Counted from the first letter of the stretch, positions 34,731 to 43,730 are shown. The stretch: DNA of 64,000 nucleotides from Rudanella lutea DSM 19387 (GCF_000383955.1 NZ_KB913013.1:1387621-1451620), one strand, 5' to 3'. The notes: generated by a model not told the origin, from the sequence alone. A program made the numbers and translations.

Positions 34731-35438
34731 TTAAGCCTGACCAACCGCTACATCGCCGTAGGCGTGTATTTTTTCGCAAATGAGCCGGAGCGAGCTCTCC
34801 AGATCACCATCGGCCGTTTTGAAGGCGTCGGCGTCGATGGTAAGCGGAGCACCCAGCACCACGAGCGGGGCCCCGAACTCCGGGCAGCGGATGGCCTGTT
34901 CGAGGGTGAGCCCACCCACAGCCTGCACCGGCACCCGTACGGCCTGTACCACCTCGCGGAGTTGGTCGAGCGGGCTGGGCATTCGATGACCGGCGGCCGC
35001 AATACCGCGCCGTTCGTCGTAGCCGATGTGGTGAATCACGTAATCACAGCCGAGGTCTTCGAGCCATTTGGCCCCCTCCACCATGTCGGGGCACACCATA
35101 TTGTCGCCCATGACCTTCACGCCGAAATCACGCCCGGCCTGCACCACGCACTTAATGGTTTCGGCATGGGCGCGGGCCATCACAACCACGTGGGTAGCCC
35201 CGGCTTTGGCCATCATTTCGGCTTCGAGATAGCCGCCATCCATCGTTTTAAGATCAGCCACGATAGGCACGCCCGGAAAGGCTTCGCGGAGTTTGCGAAC
35301 GCCGTGCAGGCCCTCGGCCAGAATAAGCGGGGTACCTGCTTCGAGCCAGTCGACCCCGGCCCGCATAGCCAATGCGGCCGTTTCGAGAGCCTCGTCGATG
35401 TTGGTTAAGTCCAGTGAGATTTGAACAATGGGTTTCAT
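34731..35438 (-). CDS. HPS/KGPDC-like orotidine-decarboxylase-superfamily aldolase or decarboxylase
   Basis: 235 residues from ATG 35438 (MKPIVQISLD); a longer frame would translate a palindromic repeat and is rejected. TIM barrel of the OMP-decarboxylase suprafamily with the signature VADLKTMDGG (Asp62, Lys64, Asp67), typical of 3-hexulose-6-phosphate synthase and 3-keto-L-gulonate-6-phosphate decarboxylase. Further conserved pieces: IHHIGYDERR and AVGGLTLEQA. It splits or forms a C-C bond next to a keto group, or decarboxylates a keto-sugar acid phosphate. The dehydrogenase and isomerase neighbours make a keto-sugar intermediate plausible. It lies 12 bp before the MDR gene, likely co-transcribed. 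Confidence 0.85.
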   Translation of the reverse strand: MKPIVQISLDLTNIDEALETAALAMRAGVDWLEAGTPLILAEGLHGVRKLREAFPGVPIVADLKTMDGGYLEAEMMAKAGATHVVVMARAHAETIKCVVQAGRDFGVKVMGDNMVCPDMVEGAKWLEDLGCDYVIHHIGYDERRGIAAAGHRMPSPLDQLREVVQAVRVPVQAVGGLTLEQAIRCPEFGAPLVVLGAPLTIDADAFKTADGDLESSLRLICEKIHAYGDVAVGQA

Positions 35439-35450
35439 TAGGTGGTGAAG

Positions 35451-35570
35451 CAGAATTAAATGTATAATGAACCGTGTACAATGTATAATGAACAGCACAA
35501 AATGCACAACGAAATAGCTGATTATCAGCAGGAAACACAATTATCTATTGTGCATTTTACATTTTTTATT
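35451..35570. repeat. covarying palindromic element, copy 2
   Basis: Same family as 33567-33665, beginning CAGAATTAAATGTATAATGA. The stem uses CACAAAATGCACAAC paired with ATTGTGCATTTTAC. Both arms differ from copy 1 in step, and the inner hairpin GCTGATTATCAGC is kept. Confidence 0.75.
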
Positions 35571-35635
35571 CCCTTACGTCAATGAGTGATTGAATGACGC
35601 CAGAGTTAGTAGTACTGACGCTGGACGGATACGGG

Positions 35636-37033
35636 CTATTGGGGGCGGGGCATGGGGTACTTTCGGGAGGCCTCGTCGAGAATCAGCACCCAGTCCTGCC
35701 CGTAGCCACTACTGGGAGGGGTAAATTTCTGCGGCCCTTTGTTGGCAAACGTACCGGCCGGTTTGGTTTCGCCCTTGCGCGGGTCGTACCAGTTGGCTAC
35801 CCACTCACCGCCCGACAGCTTACCCGCCTGCACCGTAAACGGCCGACCGGCTGCGGTGTACACAAAGGCGTAGTCGTTGCCGCGTGTGGCCTGAATCCGG
35901 TCGGCGGGGCCGTAGTTCGCTTCCTGAACCAGCGATTGATCGGGCACCCGGTCGAGCACGGGGCGCGAGGTCATCAGTTGCCGCACAAACCGCATCTGAT
36001 TGGCTGCGGGCAGGTTTAGGGCCTCGTTCCACGGAATCCGGGCACCGTTGATCGCTTTCCGGTTCGGCGCGTACATCTGCCATACGTCGTGGCAACCGTA
36101 CGTATGGCCGTGTGCGCCCGCAAACAGATCAAGGTACGCGTACTTACGCACATCGTAGGCATTGGACAAGCCCAGATCATTGACATTGAAGCAAACGGGG
36201 TGGTCTTCGTAAATCGGTTCGGCATCGATCACGGGTTTTGTGGGCGTGCGGCTATAGACGAACGCGATTTTGTCGTAGGTCGGCGTATCGCGGCAATGTC
36301 CGTTTTGGAGCATGTTGAAATCGAGCCATCGATCGGCATGAAACCAGTGCGACGAGCCACCCATTTCGAGGGCATTCGGCTGCGGGTGAAAACTCACCAA
36401 CGCCTTGTCGTGCCCACCCACGCCCTCGATCAGGCCGTCGGCCATGGCCCGCCAAACGGCCACATCATCGGAGTTGTCGCGGGGGGTACGGTCGCCCCCA
36501 AGAATCCAGACGATGTTGGGCCGGTCTTTGTAGCGATTACCAATCCAGCGACCGTAAACACGGGCATTTTGGACATTGAATATCTCGGGGCCCACGCCCC
36601 ACCCCGCCTTAAACAGTTTATCACCCCAGGTTGGCAACAGCCCGATTACAAGCCCATTGGCGGCAGCCCGCTCAATGAGGTAGTCAACGTGTTTAAAATA
36701 GGCTTCGTTGGGTTTGGCGGGATCGTTGTCGATCAGAGGTTTGTCGCCCAAGGCGTTGGGGTCGTTCAGCCCATCGATTTCAGCCAGTGCCACAGCCTGA
36801 ATCACGGTAAAGCCCTGTTCGGCCCGGCGTTTGAAATAGCGTTCGGCCTCGTCGCGGTTAAGCCGGTGAAACAGTTCCCAGGCGGTATCGCCAAGCCAGA
36901 AAAAGGGCGTCCCATCACGGTGAACCAGATACCGGCTATTGTCGGACACCCGGAGGGGGCCATGCGACAGGGTACCCTGTGCATAGACGTAACTATGGGC
37001 CAACAGAGCCATCAGAGTGAGCCAACGTTTCAT
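35636..37033 (-). CDS. secreted DUF4038/GH140-like glycoside hydrolase
   Basis: 465 residues from ATG 37033 (MKRWLTLMALLAHSYVYAQ), with a signal peptide. A TIM-barrel DUF4038 catalytic region (about 25-370: FFWLGDTAWELFHRLNRDEA, LLPTWGDKLF, NIVWILGGDRTPRDNSDD, VIDAEPIYED, IPWNEALNLP) is followed by a putative collagen-binding-like beta domain (about 380-465). Characterised GH140 members release apiose from rhamnogalacturonan II. Subfamily specificity is not certain here. It is the most upstream gene of the minus-strand carbohydrate set and, with GH127 and GH43, indicates use of complex pectin side chains. Confidence 0.85.
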   Translation of the reverse strand: MKRWLTLMALLAHSYVYAQGTLSHGPLRVSDNSRYLVHRDGTPFFWLGDTAWELFHRLNRDEAERYFKRRAEQGFTVIQAVALAEIDGLNDPNALGDKPLIDNDPAKPNEAYFKHVDYLIERAAANGLVIGLLPTWGDKLFKAGWGVGPEIFNVQNARVYGRWIGNRYKDRPNIVWILGGDRTPRDNSDDVAVWRAMADGLIEGVGGHDKALVSFHPQPNALEMGGSSHWFHADRWLDFNMLQNGHCRDTPTYDKIAFVYSRTPTKPVIDAEPIYEDHPVCFNVNDLGLSNAYDVRKYAYLDLFAGAHGHTYGCHDVWQMYAPNRKAINGARIPWNEALNLPAANQMRFVRQLMTSRPVLDRVPDQSLVQEANYGPADRIQATRGNDYAFVYTAAGRPFTVQAGKLSGGEWVANWYDPRKGETKPAGTFANKGPQKFTPPSSGYGQDWVLILDEASRKYPMPRPQ

Positions 37034-37250
37034 ATCAGATTTGGAGATTTGAGCAGTCACAGGTACAAAGCGCCAGACGCCCTAAACTACCCTTTTGCCT
37101 CCCACAATTATTACGCACTACCACCCTATTGCCCAGCCGCTCCGTTCTGGTGATAAATCAGGTTTTGAGCTGATAACGGTCATGTAGCGCCGACCCGCCA
37201 GATGCTTGTTTTGTAGTGTCAATCAGACGCAATCACAACGCAATACAGAC

Positions 37251-37583
37251 ATGGCAACGTTATCACACTCCGTTTCGACTTCACCATCAACCACCTCAAA
37301 TGGCCTGTTGGCGGCCTACAACGCCTTTGTTGAAAAAGCGGAGTTCAACCGCATTGGCTGGGCAGCTTCGGCCCTTATGTTTCAGGGTTGTATTCTGACC
37401 CCAGCGCTGTTGATCACCATGTTTTTCTTCAATGGCAGCGACTGGCAACTGCTGGTGGGTAATCTGAGCTTTCTGCTCGTGCTGGTTCCCATTCTGGGCG
37501 CTATGCACGTGAAGTATATCTTTCCGTCGTTCGGGGTTAGCCTGCTCATTCATCTTGCTTTAATTTTGGTCAACATACTCTAA
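37251..37583 (+). CDS. small inner-membrane protein of unknown function
   Basis: 110 residues from ATG 37251 (MATLSHSVSTSPS). A polar N-terminal 35 residues precede three hydrophobic segments (about 38-58, 67-84, 90-110), with FNRIGWAASALMFQGCILTP at the first. I recognise no family. It is a stand-alone gene divergent from the GH140-like gene, and directly followed by a MITE-like element before the universal stress gene. Confidence 0.7.
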   Translation: MATLSHSVSTSPSTTSNGLLAAYNAFVEKAEFNRIGWAASALMFQGCILTPALLITMFFFNGSDWQLLVGNLSFLLVLVPILGAMHVKYIFPSFGVSLLIHLALILVNIL

Positions 37584-37744
37584 GAAGCTATTTGAGTTAA
37601 TGTCTTTGGCCGCAAAGTGCGTCTTTTGCACTTCGCCTGCGTTACTTTTTTCGTCCGTAGCTTCAGCTACGCTCTCAAAAAGTGCCTGGCCGAAGCACAA
37701 AATCCACTACTTTTCGTCTCAAATCGATAACTCAAATAGCTTCT
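37583..37744. mobile_element. 162-bp MITE-like element, copy 2
   Basis: Terminal inverted repeats AGAAGCTATTTGAGTTA and TAACTCAAATAGCTTCT are perfect. Relative to copy 1 (16355-16517) one base differs in each arm, and the two changes compensate. Shared internal words include CTTTGGCC, GCGTCTTTTG, CCGTAGCT and CAAAATCCACT. The element overlaps the last base of the preceding gene's stop codon. Confidence 0.8.
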
Positions 37745-37755
37745 AAGCAAATTAG

Positions 37756-38574
37756 ATGAAGACCATTGTTCTAGCCACCGACTTTTCCGACAATGCCGAA
37801 CGGGCGGCCCAGTATGCCCTCCAGATGGCACAAGCCCATAACGCTCAGCTGGTATTGGTAAATGCCTACCAGCTGTTCCCCGAAAACCCCATCAAAGTGG
37901 GCGATTTTCCGCTCAGTATCACGGAAGCACGCGAGGAAAGCCTCCGCGCCCTGAAAAAACTGGGCGAGAAGCTCCGTACCCCCGAAAACGCCCACATCCA
38001 CATTCGGGCGATTGCGAAAGAAGGGGGCACCCGCGAGGCTATTCTGGCCGTCGCGCACGACGAAAAAGCCGATCTGCTGGTGCTTTCGACCGTGGGTACA
38101 GCTCCACAATCGGCGCAGGTCATGGGCAGTGTAGCCACCGACATGGCGGGCCAAACCGACGTACCTCTGCTGCTCATTCCACCTTCGGCCCGGTACGGTG
38201 GCATTGATAATGTCGCGTTGGCCATCGACCTGGCGGGTACCACCAACGCTATTGCGCTGGATGCCGCGCTACGCTTTGCCCGGACCTTCGGGGCGGTGGT
38301 TAACATTTTGTGTGTCAACGATAAGCCCGATGACGAGGAAACCCGGAAACGGGCCGAGCACATCCGACGCCTGACCGCCGGGCAACCGCATACGCTCACG
38401 ATTGAATCGGCCGAAAACGTGTACGAGGCTATCCTGTCGTTTGCGCGGGCTCAAAAAGCCGATCTGATCATGATGTTACCGCAGGAACACAGCTGGTTTG
38501 CCCGCCTATTGGGCGCTGGTGAGACGCAGCGCGTGGCCCGTTTGACCGACATTCCGTTGCTTGCCGTGGTCTAA
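37756..38574 (+). CDS. universal stress protein, tandem UspA domains
   Basis: 272 residues with two UspA folds (about 1-145 and 150-272). The first starts MKTIVLATDFSDNAERAAQY and ends VPLLLIPPS. The ATP-binding glycine signature (GxxGxxxxGS) is altered to STVGTAPQSAQVMGSVA in the first domain and MLPQEHSWFARLLGAGETQ in the second, so nucleotide binding is uncertain. Universal stress proteins modulate survival under starvation or oxidative stress. Starts 12 bp after the MITE-like element, which may affect its expression. Confidence 0.92.
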   Translation: MKTIVLATDFSDNAERAAQYALQMAQAHNAQLVLVNAYQLFPENPIKVGDFPLSITEAREESLRALKKLGEKLRTPENAHIHIRAIAKEGGTREAILAVAHDEKADLLVLSTVGTAPQSAQVMGSVATDMAGQTDVPLLLIPPSARYGGIDNVALAIDLAGTTNAIALDAALRFARTFGAVVNILCVNDKPDDEETRKRAEHIRRLTAGQPHTLTIESAENVYEAILSFARAQKADLIMMLPQEHSWFARLLGAGETQRVARLTDIPLLAVV

Positions 38575-38607
38575 CAGCCTCATTAACATATCTTGTAGGA
38601 GTAGGGT

Positions 38608-38652
38608 CCGGTTAGGCAGGAGGGTAATTCCCCGGTTCTAACCGGCTTTTTT
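38608..38652 (+). terminator. rho-independent-type terminator after the usp gene
   Basis: CCGGTTAG (38608-38615) pairs with CTAACCGG (38638-38645), followed by CTTTTTTG. Lies 34 bp after the stop. Confidence 0.7.
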
Positions 38653-38792
38653 GTGTTTAACCCGCTCCGGGCGATACCCAACCATTTCCCCCGACACCAA
38701 ACTGGTTAGAAATAGCGCTCGCAGGGCTTCATTGTACAGTGGTCCCGACGTTGCCGAGCCGATTCGGCCCTGTGTGCCCTTACCTGTTTGTT

Positions 38793-39929
38793 ATGAAAGC
38801 CCTATTGTGTGTGTCACTTGCTGCGATGAGCCTACTCCCTCCTACTCCCCCGGCCGAGGCTACCCCGCCCAAAGCCGGTATCCAGAAAACCGTGTTCGGC
38901 CAGCTACCCGACGGCCGCGATGTCTATTTGTTTACCCTCCGCAATCGCACAGGTATGGAGGTGCAGATTACGAATTACGGCGGGTACATTGTATCGGTGA
39001 TGACAGCCGACCGAACCGGCCAATACGACCCCGTAACCCTCGGGGTGCCTACCTTGGCCGATTACGTGAAAGGAACCCCCAGTTTTGGGCCTATCATTGG
39101 TCGTTTCGGGAACCGGATTGCCAAAGGGAAATTCACGCTCAACGGGCAGGAATACCAATTGGCCGTAAATAGCGGAGGTAATCATATTCACGGCGGCCGG
39201 GTTGGTTTCGACAAAAAACTGTGGGCCGCTACACCCGTCGACGGTACCGAGCCCGCCCTGAAACTACAATACACCTCGCCCGACGGGGAAGAAAACTACC
39301 CCGGCACGCTGGCGGTGGAGGTGACGTACACGCTGCAAAAAGACAACGCGCTCCGAATCGACTACCGGGCCACTACCGATAAACCGACCGTGGTAAACCT
39401 GACCAACCACGCATACTTTAACCTGAGCGGTATGAAACGCGATGTGCTGGGCCATGAAGTGATGATTAACGCCGACAAGTTTTTGCCCACCGACAAGGCG
39501 CAGATTCCGACGGGTGAGTTGCGGTCAGTGGCCGGTACTCCGTTCGATTTCCGAAAGTCGACCCCCATCGGCGCCCGTATCAACGACACCACCGATGTGC
39601 AGATTCGCAACGGGTTCGGCTACGACCACTGCTGGGTGTTTACCAACACTGCCAACAAGCTCCGGCTCGGTGCGGTGGTGTACGAACCCCAAAGCGGCCG
39701 GGTGATGGAGATGTACACTACAGAACCGGGCGTGCAGCTCTACACGGCCAACCACCTCAACGGCAAGTTGCAGGGTAAAGAGGGGGTTCCGTACACGCGC
39801 CGGTTTGGGCTCTGCCTCGAAACTCAGCATTTTCCGGACTCACCCAACCAACCCAACTTCCCGACAACGACCCTGAATCCGGGCGAGACGTACCGCTCGA
39901 CCACGGTCTATAAGTTCGGTACCCGGTAA
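38793..39929 (+). CDS. galM: aldose 1-epimerase, secreted
   Basis: 378 residues from ATG 38793 (MKALLCVSLAAMSLL), signal peptide ending near AEATPPK. Complete galactose mutarotase: NRIAKGKFTLNG, NSGGNHIHGG, the catalytic His in LTNHAYFNLSG, FDFRKSTPIG, GYDHCWVF, and the catalytic Glu in CLETQHFPDSPN. It is a paralogue of the lipoprotein form at 11298-12494, but keeps the canonical NHxYFNL and has a cleavable signal instead of a lipobox. It interconverts sugar anomers outside the cytoplasm before uptake. Stand-alone gene after a terminator. Confidence 0.93.
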   Translation: MKALLCVSLAAMSLLPPTPPAEATPPKAGIQKTVFGQLPDGRDVYLFTLRNRTGMEVQITNYGGYIVSVMTADRTGQYDPVTLGVPTLADYVKGTPSFGPIIGRFGNRIAKGKFTLNGQEYQLAVNSGGNHIHGGRVGFDKKLWAATPVDGTEPALKLQYTSPDGEENYPGTLAVEVTYTLQKDNALRIDYRATTDKPTVVNLTNHAYFNLSGMKRDVLGHEVMINADKFLPTDKAQIPTGELRSVAGTPFDFRKSTPIGARINDTTDVQIRNGFGYDHCWVFTNTANKLRLGAVVYEPQSGRVMEMYTTEPGVQLYTANHLNGKLQGKEGVPYTRRFGLCLETQHFPDSPNQPNFPTTTLNPGETYRSTTVYKFGTR

Positions 39930-40056
39930 CGATTTGCCGTTTTTTTCGTTCTTTTGGCAACGGGCGACCTACTGAGGGCGGGCTCGTTGCCAATTTTGTT
40001 TACCGCTATGGAAAAGCGCTCAATGCATTTTTAGACCCATATTTCAGTACCCCACA

Positions 40057-41127
40057 ATGACCGAACAAAGCAAAGCATTCCTGTACGAGTACCTCAACAA
40101 TGCCTCACCAACCGGCTTCGAATCGTCGGGGCAGCAGATTTGGCTGAACTACCTCAAACCCTATATCGACGAGTATCTGGTGGATACCTACGGCACCGCC
40201 GTGGGCATCGTCGGGCCGGGTAAAGACTACAAAGTCGTAATTGAAGCCCACTCCGACGAGATTTCGTGGTTTGTGAATTACATCTCCGACGACGGCTACC
40301 TCTACGTTCGGCGGAATGGCGGCTCCGATGCCCTCATTGCCCCCTCGATGCGCGTAAACCTGCACACCAAAAAAGGAACCGTGCAAGGCGTATTTGGCTG
40401 GCCGGCCATCCACGTGCGCGATCTGGCGAAAGATACCGCTCCGCAGGTGAAGGAACTCTTCATCGACGTGGGGGCTGCGACCAAGGCTGAAGTAGAAGAA
40501 ATGGGCATTCACGTGGGTACCGTCTGCACGTTTGTGGATGGGCTGACCGAAATGAACAACCGCTACTACGTGGGCCGCGCCTTAGACAACCGCATGGGCG
40601 GCTTCATGATTGCCGAGGTGGCTCGGTTGCTCAAAGAAAACAACGTGGAACTGCCCTTCACGCTGTACATTGTCAACGCGGTGCAGGAAGAAATTGGCCT
40701 GCGCGGGGCCGAAATGATTGCCCGTCGGCTTAAGCCCGACCTCGCTATCTGCACCGATGTTACGCACGACACGCAGTCGCCGAAGTACGACAAAAAAGAG
40801 CAGGGCGACCTGAAATGTGGCGACGGCCCGGTGCTATGCTACGGACCAGCCGTACAAAACAACGTACTCGATTTTATGATCGATGTAGCCCAGCAGAAGG
40901 AGATCAAGTTCCAGCGGCAGGCCGTCAGCCGGTCGACGGGTACGGACACCGACGCCTTTGCGTATGCGGCCGAGGGCGTGGCCTCCGCGCTCATTTCGCT
41001 GCCGCTCAAATACATGCACACCACCGTCGAAACCGTGCATAAAGACGATGTAGACAATGTAATCAAGCTGATGTACGAAGTGTTGCTTAGCCTCAAAGGC
41101 AACGAGGATTTCCGGTATATCAAGTAA
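40057..41127 (+). CDS. M42 family metallopeptidase (glutamyl/deblocking aminopeptidase type)
   Basis: 356 residues, cytoplasmic. The dinuclear metal site of M42 enzymes is visible: His65 in EAHSDE, Asp in GRALDNRMGG (about 181), the Glu pair in VQEEIGLRGA (about 212), Asp in CTDVTHD (about 235) and His in YMHTTVETVH (about 324). Known members form tetrahedral dodecamers that trim N-terminal residues from peptides; some are annotated as endoglucanase M by historical error. Stand-alone, followed by a strong hairpin. Confidence 0.92.
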   Translation: MTEQSKAFLYEYLNNASPTGFESSGQQIWLNYLKPYIDEYLVDTYGTAVGIVGPGKDYKVVIEAHSDEISWFVNYISDDGYLYVRRNGGSDALIAPSMRVNLHTKKGTVQGVFGWPAIHVRDLAKDTAPQVKELFIDVGAATKAEVEEMGIHVGTVCTFVDGLTEMNNRYYVGRALDNRMGGFMIAEVARLLKENNVELPFTLYIVNAVQEEIGLRGAEMIARRLKPDLAICTDVTHDTQSPKYDKKEQGDLKCGDGPVLCYGPAVQNNVLDFMIDVAQQKEIKFQRQAVSRSTGTDTDAFAYAAEGVASALISLPLKYMHTTVETVHKDDVDNVIKLMYEVLLSLKGNEDFRYIK

Positions 41128-41152
41128 ATAGGTTTAGAGCTAATTAGGGCGT

Positions 41153-41191
41153 GTAGCGATGTCATCTCTCCAAACGAGATGACATCGCTAC
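41153..41191. repeat. 16-bp perfect hairpin after the M42 gene
   Basis: GTAGCGATGTCATCTC pairs perfectly with GAGATGACATCGCTAC around a 7-nt loop. No T-run follows. It may be an intergenic repeat of wider distribution or a transcript-end structure. Confidence 0.65.
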
Positions 41192-41288
41192 GCAACCCAT
41201 CACCAGCGCCCACCTTGGGCAACCAAACGGCGCAACCAGTAGAAAGCAGGTGGCTATGGGGTTTTAACACGATACCAACTCCCCAACC

Positions 41289-42077
41289 GTGATACGCTCT
41301 ACGCTCTTTCTCCTCTTCGTAACCCTGTTCGTTTCGCCCGTTCTGGCCCAGACTCCGCAAGCCCCGCAAACGTACACCTACCTGATTTACCACAAGCTTG
41401 CACCGGGCATGACCATTCAGGACGCCCTACCGGTCGAACGCGAATGGCGGGCCATCAATCAGGCCGCCGTCGACGAGGGTAAACTCATCGGCTGGCACAT
41501 GATGGTCAAGCAGATGTCGTCGAACCCCAACCCGACGGAGTACGATTATGTGACCTGCATTGTGTCGCCCGAAATGGGCATAAAAGGGGCCTCGCCCGCG
41601 GCTATGGCCAAAATCTACGGCGATAGTGTGCAAACGCGCATGGCCAGCCTGCAAAAGCGCGACCGCCAAACCGCCCCCGTTGTGAAGATCGAAGTTTGGG
41701 AAAACCTGTCGCCCCTGTTTGGAGCGGGTTTCCGGCCGGATAAGCAACTCAACGTGGTGGTCGATTTCCTGAAACTACGCGACGCCCAAACCGACTGGCG
41801 GCCTTCGGTAACAGCCCTGACCCGGACCGGCACCGACCTGACCGGGCAAAAACAACTGGCGGGCTGGGGTTTGTCGGCGCTGGTGGTTCCGAACGCGGCC
41901 GAAAAAGGATACAATTTTGCGCAGGTCCGGGCGGCCACGTCGCTTGGGATTCTGGCCCGCGTGGCCGACGCTAAACAGCTCGAAAACAGCCGTCAGCTCA
42001 ACCGTACCTTTGAGGTTGTGCGGCAGGAGGTATTCCGGTTTGAGGAGTTTACCCTTCGGCCGTCGGTCTCGAAATAA
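41289..42077 (+). CDS. secreted protein of unknown function
   Basis: 262 residues with a GTG start (no usable ATG nearby) and a signal peptide (STLFLLFVTLFVSPVLAQ). The mature protein looks like two related alpha-beta halves: residues about 25-135 (TYLIYHKLAPGMTIQDALPV ... DYVTCIV) and 135-250 (LNVVVDFLKLRDAQTDWRPS), similar in layout to dimeric alpha-beta barrel (NIPSNAP-like) proteins. No catalytic motif seen. It is 88 bp upstream of the MFS symporter gene and may share its transcript. Confidence 0.75.
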   Translation: MIRSTLFLLFVTLFVSPVLAQTPQAPQTYTYLIYHKLAPGMTIQDALPVEREWRAINQAAVDEGKLIGWHMMVKQMSSNPNPTEYDYVTCIVSPEMGIKGASPAAMAKIYGDSVQTRMASLQKRDRQTAPVVKIEVWENLSPLFGAGFRPDKQLNVVVDFLKLRDAQTDWRPSVTALTRTGTDLTGQKQLAGWGLSALVVPNAAEKGYNFAQVRAATSLGILARVADAKQLENSRQLNRTFEVVRQEVFRFEEFTLRPSVSK

Positions 42078-42165
42078 CTACCCCCGCCGAATAAACTTCC
42101 CGGTTAAGTTGATATTAGCCGACATACCCCTTTTTTTTGTCGTTTTACATCCTTTTCACGCAAGC

Positions 42166-43617
42166 ATGAACGCAATTACCGAAACGCAACGGCCGCCCGC
42201 AACGGCCGACAACCGCTCCGCCCTGTACACGCTGATGACCGTCTGGTTTTTCTGGAGTTTCGTGGCGGCCTCCAACGGCATTCTGATTCCCCTGTTTAAA
42301 GCCAAGTTTGGGCTCTCGCAGACCCAGGCACAGTACATCGACTTTGCGTTTTATGCAGCTTATTTTGTGGGTTCGGTGATTTACCTGCTGGTATCGGCCA
42401 CACTCAAAACCGATATTCTGAACCGAATCGGCTACAAAAATGGCATTATCTACGGTCTGCTTATTTCGGCCGTGGGTACGCTTATGTTTTACCCGGCCGC
42501 CGAACTGAAATCGTACGCGCTGCTGCTGTCGGGCCTGTTTATTGTAGGGCTGGGTTTCTCGCTCCAGCAAACGGCCACGCAGCCCTTCATGATTGCCCTC
42601 GGCGACCCGGCCACCGGAGCACAACGTATCAACCTCGGCGGGGCCGTCAATAACTTAGGGGGTACAATCGGCCCGACTATCGTTTCGCTCGCCATTTTTG
42701 GCTCTATTGCCGCCGATGCCGCAGCCAACGCCAGTGTTGAATCGGTTAAGGTGCCCTACCTCATTGTAGGGGCCCTGTTTTTAGCTTTGGCTCTTTTCTT
42801 CCGGGTCTCTAAACTGCCCCGCATCACCAACGACGAGGAAGTAGAGGTAGGCACCGGTGTACTCAAATACCCGCAGCTGATTCTGGGTATGATTGCCATT
42901 TTTGTGTACGTAGGCGTAGAAGTGACCATCGGCAGTAACCTCGGTGAGTACCTGGCCGAAACCCGCAACCTGACCTCGTCGCAGATTTCGCCGTTTGTAT
43001 CGCTTTTCTGGGGTAGTATGATGATTGGCCGCTGGACGGCTTCGATTCCTAACTTCGACCTGAGCCTGACCACCAAACGGATTCTGATGTTTGTGGTACC
43101 GTTTGTGGCCTTCGGTATTGTACTCGGCGTAACCGCCATCAGCGGCTCCGACATCAGTGTTATGTACCCCTACGCGATCTGTGTACTGGTAGTAATCGGG
43201 GCGTTTTTTGCCAGCGACGAAAAGCCCGTTCGTACCCTGCTGATCTTTACCGGTTTGGGTGGTTTAGCGATGCTCATTGGCTTGCTCACCACGGGCGACG
43301 TGGCCCTCTATGCCTTCATCAGCGGGGGTCTTTTCTGCTCGGTGCTGTGGCCCAGTATTTTCTCGCTGGGCACGGCGGGTCTGGGCAAATACACCAATCA
43401 GGGTTCAGCTTACCTCATCATGATGATTCTGGGTGGGGCTATTATTCCGGTTGTTCAAGGGAAAGTGGCCGACACCATCGGGATTCACAACTCGTATGCC
43501 GTGGCACTGCTTTGCTTTGGCTATCTGTTCTTCTTCGGGTTCCGCGTATCGCAGGTGCTCCGTAAACAAGGCATCGACTTCGATCAGGCCGTGAAACCGG
43601 CTAAAGGCGGTCACTAA
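42166..43617 (+). CDS. FucP-type MFS sugar:proton symporter
   Basis: 483 residues from ATG 42166 (MNAITETQRPPATADN); a longer frame would overlap the previous gene and lacks support. Twelve hydrophobic segments. FucP-family signatures: FVAASNGILIPLFKAKFGLS near the first helix, LQQTATQPFMIALG, NLGGAVNNLGGTIGPTIVSL in the middle, and GKYTNQGSAYLIMMILGGAI near helix 10. It imports a monosaccharide such as fucose, galactose or glucose by proton symport in the inner membrane. The two epimerases and the glycosidases in the window suggest it takes up released sugars. Confidence 0.92.
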   Translation: MNAITETQRPPATADNRSALYTLMTVWFFWSFVAASNGILIPLFKAKFGLSQTQAQYIDFAFYAAYFVGSVIYLLVSATLKTDILNRIGYKNGIIYGLLISAVGTLMFYPAAELKSYALLLSGLFIVGLGFSLQQTATQPFMIALGDPATGAQRINLGGAVNNLGGTIGPTIVSLAIFGSIAADAAANASVESVKVPYLIVGALFLALALFFRVSKLPRITNDEEVEVGTGVLKYPQLILGMIAIFVYVGVEVTIGSNLGEYLAETRNLTSSQISPFVSLFWGSMMIGRWTASIPNFDLSLTTKRILMFVVPFVAFGIVLGVTAISGSDISVMYPYAICVLVVIGAFFASDEKPVRTLLIFTGLGGLAMLIGLLTTGDVALYAFISGGLFCSVLWPSIFSLGTAGLGKYTNQGSAYLIMMILGGAIIPVVQGKVADTIGIHNSYAVALLCFGYLFFFGFRVSQVLRKQGIDFDQAVKPAKGGH

Positions 43618-43636
43618 GACTTGCTTTCGACAAAAA

Positions 43637-43684
43637 ATAAACGGGGCTGGCATCGGAATATAAACCGACGCCAGCCCCGTTTAT
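43637..43684. terminator. bidirectional terminator between symporter and AAA ATPase genes
   Basis: ATAAACGGGGCTGGC (43637-43651) pairs with GCCAGCCCCGTTTAT (43670-43684), with a further TCGG/CCGA pair inside the loop. A-run before and T-rich sequence after suit both convergent genes. Confidence 0.8.
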
Positions 43685-43730
43685 CGTTTTGGGCTTATGG
43701 TTTAGGAGTAGCCCGAAGTTGCCAAGGACG

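Noticed and set aside
35439-35540. Hydrophobic N-terminal extension of the HPS-like protein
   Set aside because: It is the palindromic repeat read as protein; MKPIVQISLD at 35438 matches the family start.
41917-42165. Long N-terminal extension of the FucP-like symporter
   Set aside because: It overlaps the preceding secreted-protein gene out of frame; MNAITETQ at 42166 is the natural MFS start.
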